Source: Triglochin maritima (taxonomy: Eukaryota > Streptophyta > Magnoliopsida > Alismatales > Juncaginaceae). From it: a stretch of DNA of 64,000 nucleotides. Location: the NCBI GenBank assembly GCA_963682175.1, contig OY821793.1, forward strand, positions 25,875,493 through 25,939,492, written 5' to 3'. How positions within the stretch are numbered: the stretch's first letter is position 1; each line of letters starts with the position of its first letter. The notes beneath the pieces are model-generated. The model was not told the DNA's origin. It did not search any database and saw only the letters and a list, made by a program, of their open reading frames with translations. A program made the translations under genes and the position numbers. This document shows positions 61,192 through 64,000 of the stretch, piece after piece.

Positions 61192-62102
61192 GTGGTTGGG
61201 CCGCCTAAAGACCACTTAGAAACTAGGAGTGGGGCTGGCCACATGCCACGCGTGGAGCTGGCCAAAGGCCACTCCGTCGCCACCCTGCAGGCCAACACCA
61301 AATCGGCTGCGCCTCGAGCATCCGACCTCCAAATCGGGCGTTCTCACTTGCATTACGTAGACAATTCATCCCTCTATCTGCCCCTAAAATTTCAGAGCAA
61401 ATGCAAAAGTATTCGGGGTCGCGCCTCCTCCAAGAATACGTAGCTCCCTACCAGCCACGCCCCCACATCATCAGCATTCTTCATCTCATCGCGCCTCGCC
61501 CGACATACATCTAAATCGGGCATTCTAAGAGGAGTTACCCATCCACTCCTCCTCACTATGTGCTCGGGTGCCCAAATATAGACTAAGGCTCACCTAAGGT
61601 CCACTCAGGCCATTGCTTGGGACAAACGATGCGGCAGCTTCCACTTTGCCCGCGGGCAACACCCATGGACTTCCAAACGCGTTTTGGAAGCGAATGGGGT
61701 AGGCAACAACCGTGGGAACCCAAGCATGGGCACCAGCAACGTCCCAAAGAACTTTCCCCACGAGAAACCCCCATTCCCTTCCGGACGCGTTCGGAAGTGC
61801 ACGGGAAGGCAACAACCTTGGGCAACCGAGCACGTCGAAGAGCAACGTCCACAGGCACCTTGGTCTTTGCCCACGAGCAACCTCCATTTCACCTACAAGT
61901 GCGCTTTCACTTCAAAACCTTTTTTGGAAGCGAATGCCGCAGGCCACTGCCGCGAGCACACACTAGGCCCTAGCGTGGCGCTGACATGCCAACTATGACA
62001 ACACTAGGCTAGTGTCCATCGCCCGACCGCCAAATCACTCCGAGATGGGTGCGCCTCGTAGATAACGCGGATGGATATGTGGGGTCCTATGTTCCATAAA
62101 CC
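61192..62102 (+). repeat. monomer 68, type DD', 911 bp
   Basis: caaatcgggcg, caaatgcaaaag, cgcccgacatac, gggcaccagc, cttcaaaacctttttt and an ending of ggtcctatgttcc. Confidence 0.95.
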
Positions 62103-63013
62103 GTGGTTGGGCCGCCTAAAGACCACTTAGAAACTAGGTGTGGGGCTGGCCAAATGCCACGCGTGGAGCTGGCCAAAGGCCACTCCGTCGCCACCCTGCA
62201 GGCCAACACCAAATCGGCTACGCCTCGAGCATCCGACCTCCAAATCGAGCGTTCTCACTTGCATTACGTAGACAATTCATCCCTCTATCTGCCCCTAAAA
62301 TTTCAGAGCAGACGCCCAAGTATTCAGGGTCGCGCCTCCTCCAAGAATACGTAGCTCCCTACCAGCCACGCCCCCACATCATCAGCATTCTTCATCTCAT
62401 CGCGCCTCGCCCTACATACATCTAAATCGGGCATTCTAAGAGGAGTTACCCATCCACTCCTCCTCACTATGTGCTCGGGTGCCCAAATATAGACTAAGGC
62501 TCACCTAAGGTCCACTCAGGCCATTGCTTGGGACAAACGATGCGGCAGCTTCCACTTTGCCCGCGGGCAACACCCATGGACTTCCAAACGCGTTTTGGAA
62601 GCGAATGGGTTAGGCAACAACCGTGGGAACCCAAGCATGGGCACGAGCAACGTCCCAAAGAACTTTCCCCACGAGAAACCCCCATTCCCTTCCGGACACG
62701 TTCGGAAGTGCACGGGAAGGCAACAACCTTGGGCAACCGAGCACGTCGAAGAGCAACGTCCACCGACACATTGGTCTTTGCCCACGAGCAACCTCCATTT
62801 CACCTACAAGTGCGCTTTCACTTCAAAACGTGTTTTGGAAGCGAATGCCGCAGGCCACTGCCGCGAGCACACACTAGGCCCTAGCGTGGCGCTGACATGC
62901 CAACTATGACAACACTAGGCTAGTGTCCATCGCCCGACCGCCAAATCACTCCGAGATGGGTGCGCCTCGTAGATAACGCGGATGGATATGTGGGGTCCTA
63001 TGTTCCATAAACC
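62103..63013 (+). repeat. monomer 69, type EE, 911 bp
   Basis: ggccaaatgcc, ggctacgcc, gagcagacgcc, attcagggtcg, aatgggttagg, ggacacgttcgg, caccgacacattgg and cttcaaaacgtg. Confidence 0.95.
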
Positions 63014-63924
63014 GTGGTTGGGCCGCCTAAAGACCACTTAGAAACTAGGTGCGGGGCTGGCCACATGCCACGCGTGGAGCTGGCCAAAGGCCACTCCGTC
63101 GCCACCCTGCAGGCCAACACCAAATCGGCTGCGCCTCGAGCATCCGACCTCCAAATCGAGCGTTCTAACTTGCATTACGTAGACAATTCATCCCTCTATC
63201 TGCCCCTAAAATTTCAGAGCAGACGCCCAAGTATTCGCGGTCGCGCCTCCTCCAAGAATACGTAGCTCCCTACCAGCCACGCCCCCACATCATCAGCATT
63301 CTTCATCTCATCGCGCCTCGCCCTACATACATCTAAATCGGGCATTCTAAGAGGAGTTACCCATCGACTCCTCCTCACTATGTGCTCGGGTGCCCAAATA
63401 TAGACTAAGGCTCATCTAAGGTCCACTCAGGCCATTGCTTGGGACAAACGATGCGGCAGCTTCCACTTTGCCCGCGGGCAACACCCATGGACTTCCAAAC
63501 GCGTTTTGGAAGCGAATGGGGTAGGCAACAACCGTGGGAACCCAAGCATGGGCACGAGAACCGTCCCAAAGAACTTTCCCCACGAGAAACCCCCATTCCC
63601 TTCCGGACGCGTTCGGAAGTGCACGGGAAGGCAACAACCTTGGGCAACCGAGCACGTCGAAGAGCAACGTCCACAGGCACCTTGGTCTTTGCCCACGAGC
63701 AACCTCCATTTCACCTACAAGTGCGCTTTCACTTCCAAACGTGTTTTGGAAGCGAATGCCGCAGGCCACTGCCGTGAGCACACACTAGGCCCCAGCGTGG
63801 CGCTGACATGCCAACTATGACAACACTAGGCTAGTGTCCATCGCCCGACCGCCAAATCACTCCGAGATGGGTGCGCCTCGTAGATAACGCGGATGGATAT
63901 GTGGGATCCTAAGTTCCATAAACC
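63014..63924 (+). repeat. monomer 70, type EE/CC, 911 bp
   Basis: 5' as monomer 69 (gagcagacgcc, aagaatacg) with aggtgcgggg and attcgcggtcg. The 3' half is CC-like (cccatcgactcc, cgagaaccgtccc, gggatcc) with ctcatctaagg. Confidence 0.94.
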
Positions 63925-64000
63925 GTGGTTGGGCCGCCTAAAGACCACTTAGAAACTAGGAGTGGGGCTGGCCACAAGCCACGCGTGGAGCTGGCCAAAG
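63925..64000 (+). repeat. partial monomer 71 (first 76 bp)
   Basis: Carries ctaggagtgg as in monomers 62-68 and a private ccacaagccacg. It is cut by the window edge, so the array continues to the right. Confidence 0.93.

Larger units (their letters stand above)
57548..63924 (+). repeat. imperfect period-3 higher-order pattern, ~2733 bp
   Basis: The 3' halves of monomers 64, 67 and 70 share cccatcgactcc, cgagaaccgtccc, gccgtgagc and gggatcc. Monomers 65, 66 and 68 share cttcaaaacctttttt, and 69 has the related cttcaaaacgtg. The 2733-bp recurrence is less exact than the trimer at the left end. Confidence 0.7.
1..64000 (+). repeat. tandem satellite array, ~911-bp monomer, 70 complete copies
   Basis: A single unit recurs head to tail across the window. 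Its start motif GTGGTTGGGC (or a one-base variant) is found at 159, 1070, 1981, 2893 and so on to 63925. Spacing is 911 bp except for five monomers of 912, five of 910 and two of 909; these add exactly to 63766 bp for 70 monomers. All copies lie in the same orientation and no foreign DNA separates them. Long homogeneous arrays with higher-order structure are typical of eukaryotic centromeric, pericentromeric or subtelomeric heterochromatin. I do not recognise the family, so location and host are inference. Confidence 0.98.

Noticed and set aside
1..64000. CRISPR array
   Set aside because: The repeated unit is 911 bp with no unique spacers; variation is scattered through the unit rather than confined between short identical repeats.
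1..64000. Ribosomal DNA spacer, 5S rDNA or tRNA cluster
   Set aside because: No rRNA or tRNA sequence was recognised in the monomer consensus on either strand, so a tandem RNA-gene unit is not supported.
1..64000. Transposable element origin or insertion
   Set aside because: No terminal repeats, target-site duplications, reverse transcriptase or transposase motifs were found, and the monomer phase is never broken across 64 kb.

Overview
The whole 64 kb window is one uninterrupted tandem satellite DNA array. A monomer of about 911 bp (GC slightly above half, judged from a few lines) repeats head to tail in one orientation from base 1 to base 64000. Phased on the GTGGTTGGGC motif at 159, there are 70 complete monomers (159-63924), a 158-bp fragment on the left and a 76-bp fragment on the right. 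No gene, RNA gene, transposon, inversion or unique sequence interrupts it, and no stretch lies outside the repeat. The abundant open frames on both strands recur in every monomer and look like composition artefacts, so no CDS is called.

Such an array points to a eukaryotic chromosome, in a centromeric, pericentromeric, subtelomeric or other heterochromatic block. A plant is my best guess, but nothing in the sequence proves it, and I do not recognise the satellite family.

Layout. 0-4.8 kb: a three-monomer higher-order repeat (types A-B-C, period 2734). 4.7-10.0 kb: three copies of a D-E dimer (period 1822). 9.3-22.9 kb: types E', F, C and G, with a 1.95-kb duplication at offset 2734, a 3.78-kb duplication at offset 4556 showing two substitutions, and C-G dimers of period 1823. 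22.6-27.5 kb: E''/H dimers and chimeric monomers. 27.5-30.2 kb: three more divergent monomers. 30.2-37.5 kb: M-N-O-O, a four-monomer unit duplicated at offset 3644, including two adjacent monomers that look identical. 37.5-47.5 kb: a different variant domain (Q/R alternation, then the 910-bp S and U subfamily). 47.5-53.0 kb: W-X-Y types including the 909-bp X monomer, duplicated at offset 3642. 53-64 kb: recently amplified 911-bp tandem copies and a loose period-3 pattern.

Each monomer has a nonrepetitive 5' part of about 440 bp carrying much of the type-defining variation, then three degenerate subrepeats of about 108-113 bp. The subrepeats share two dyad motifs: P (TTGCCCGCGGGCAA-like) and Q (TTCC-ACGCGT-GGAA-like). 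A stretch of about 40 bp after the second Q dyad is almost invariant in all 70 copies. The roughly 170 bp after the third subrepeat are mostly conserved. The most useful points for follow-up are the nested higher-order repeats, the conserved dyads and core as candidate protein-binding sites, and the C/T variation at CpG sites that suggests DNA methylation.
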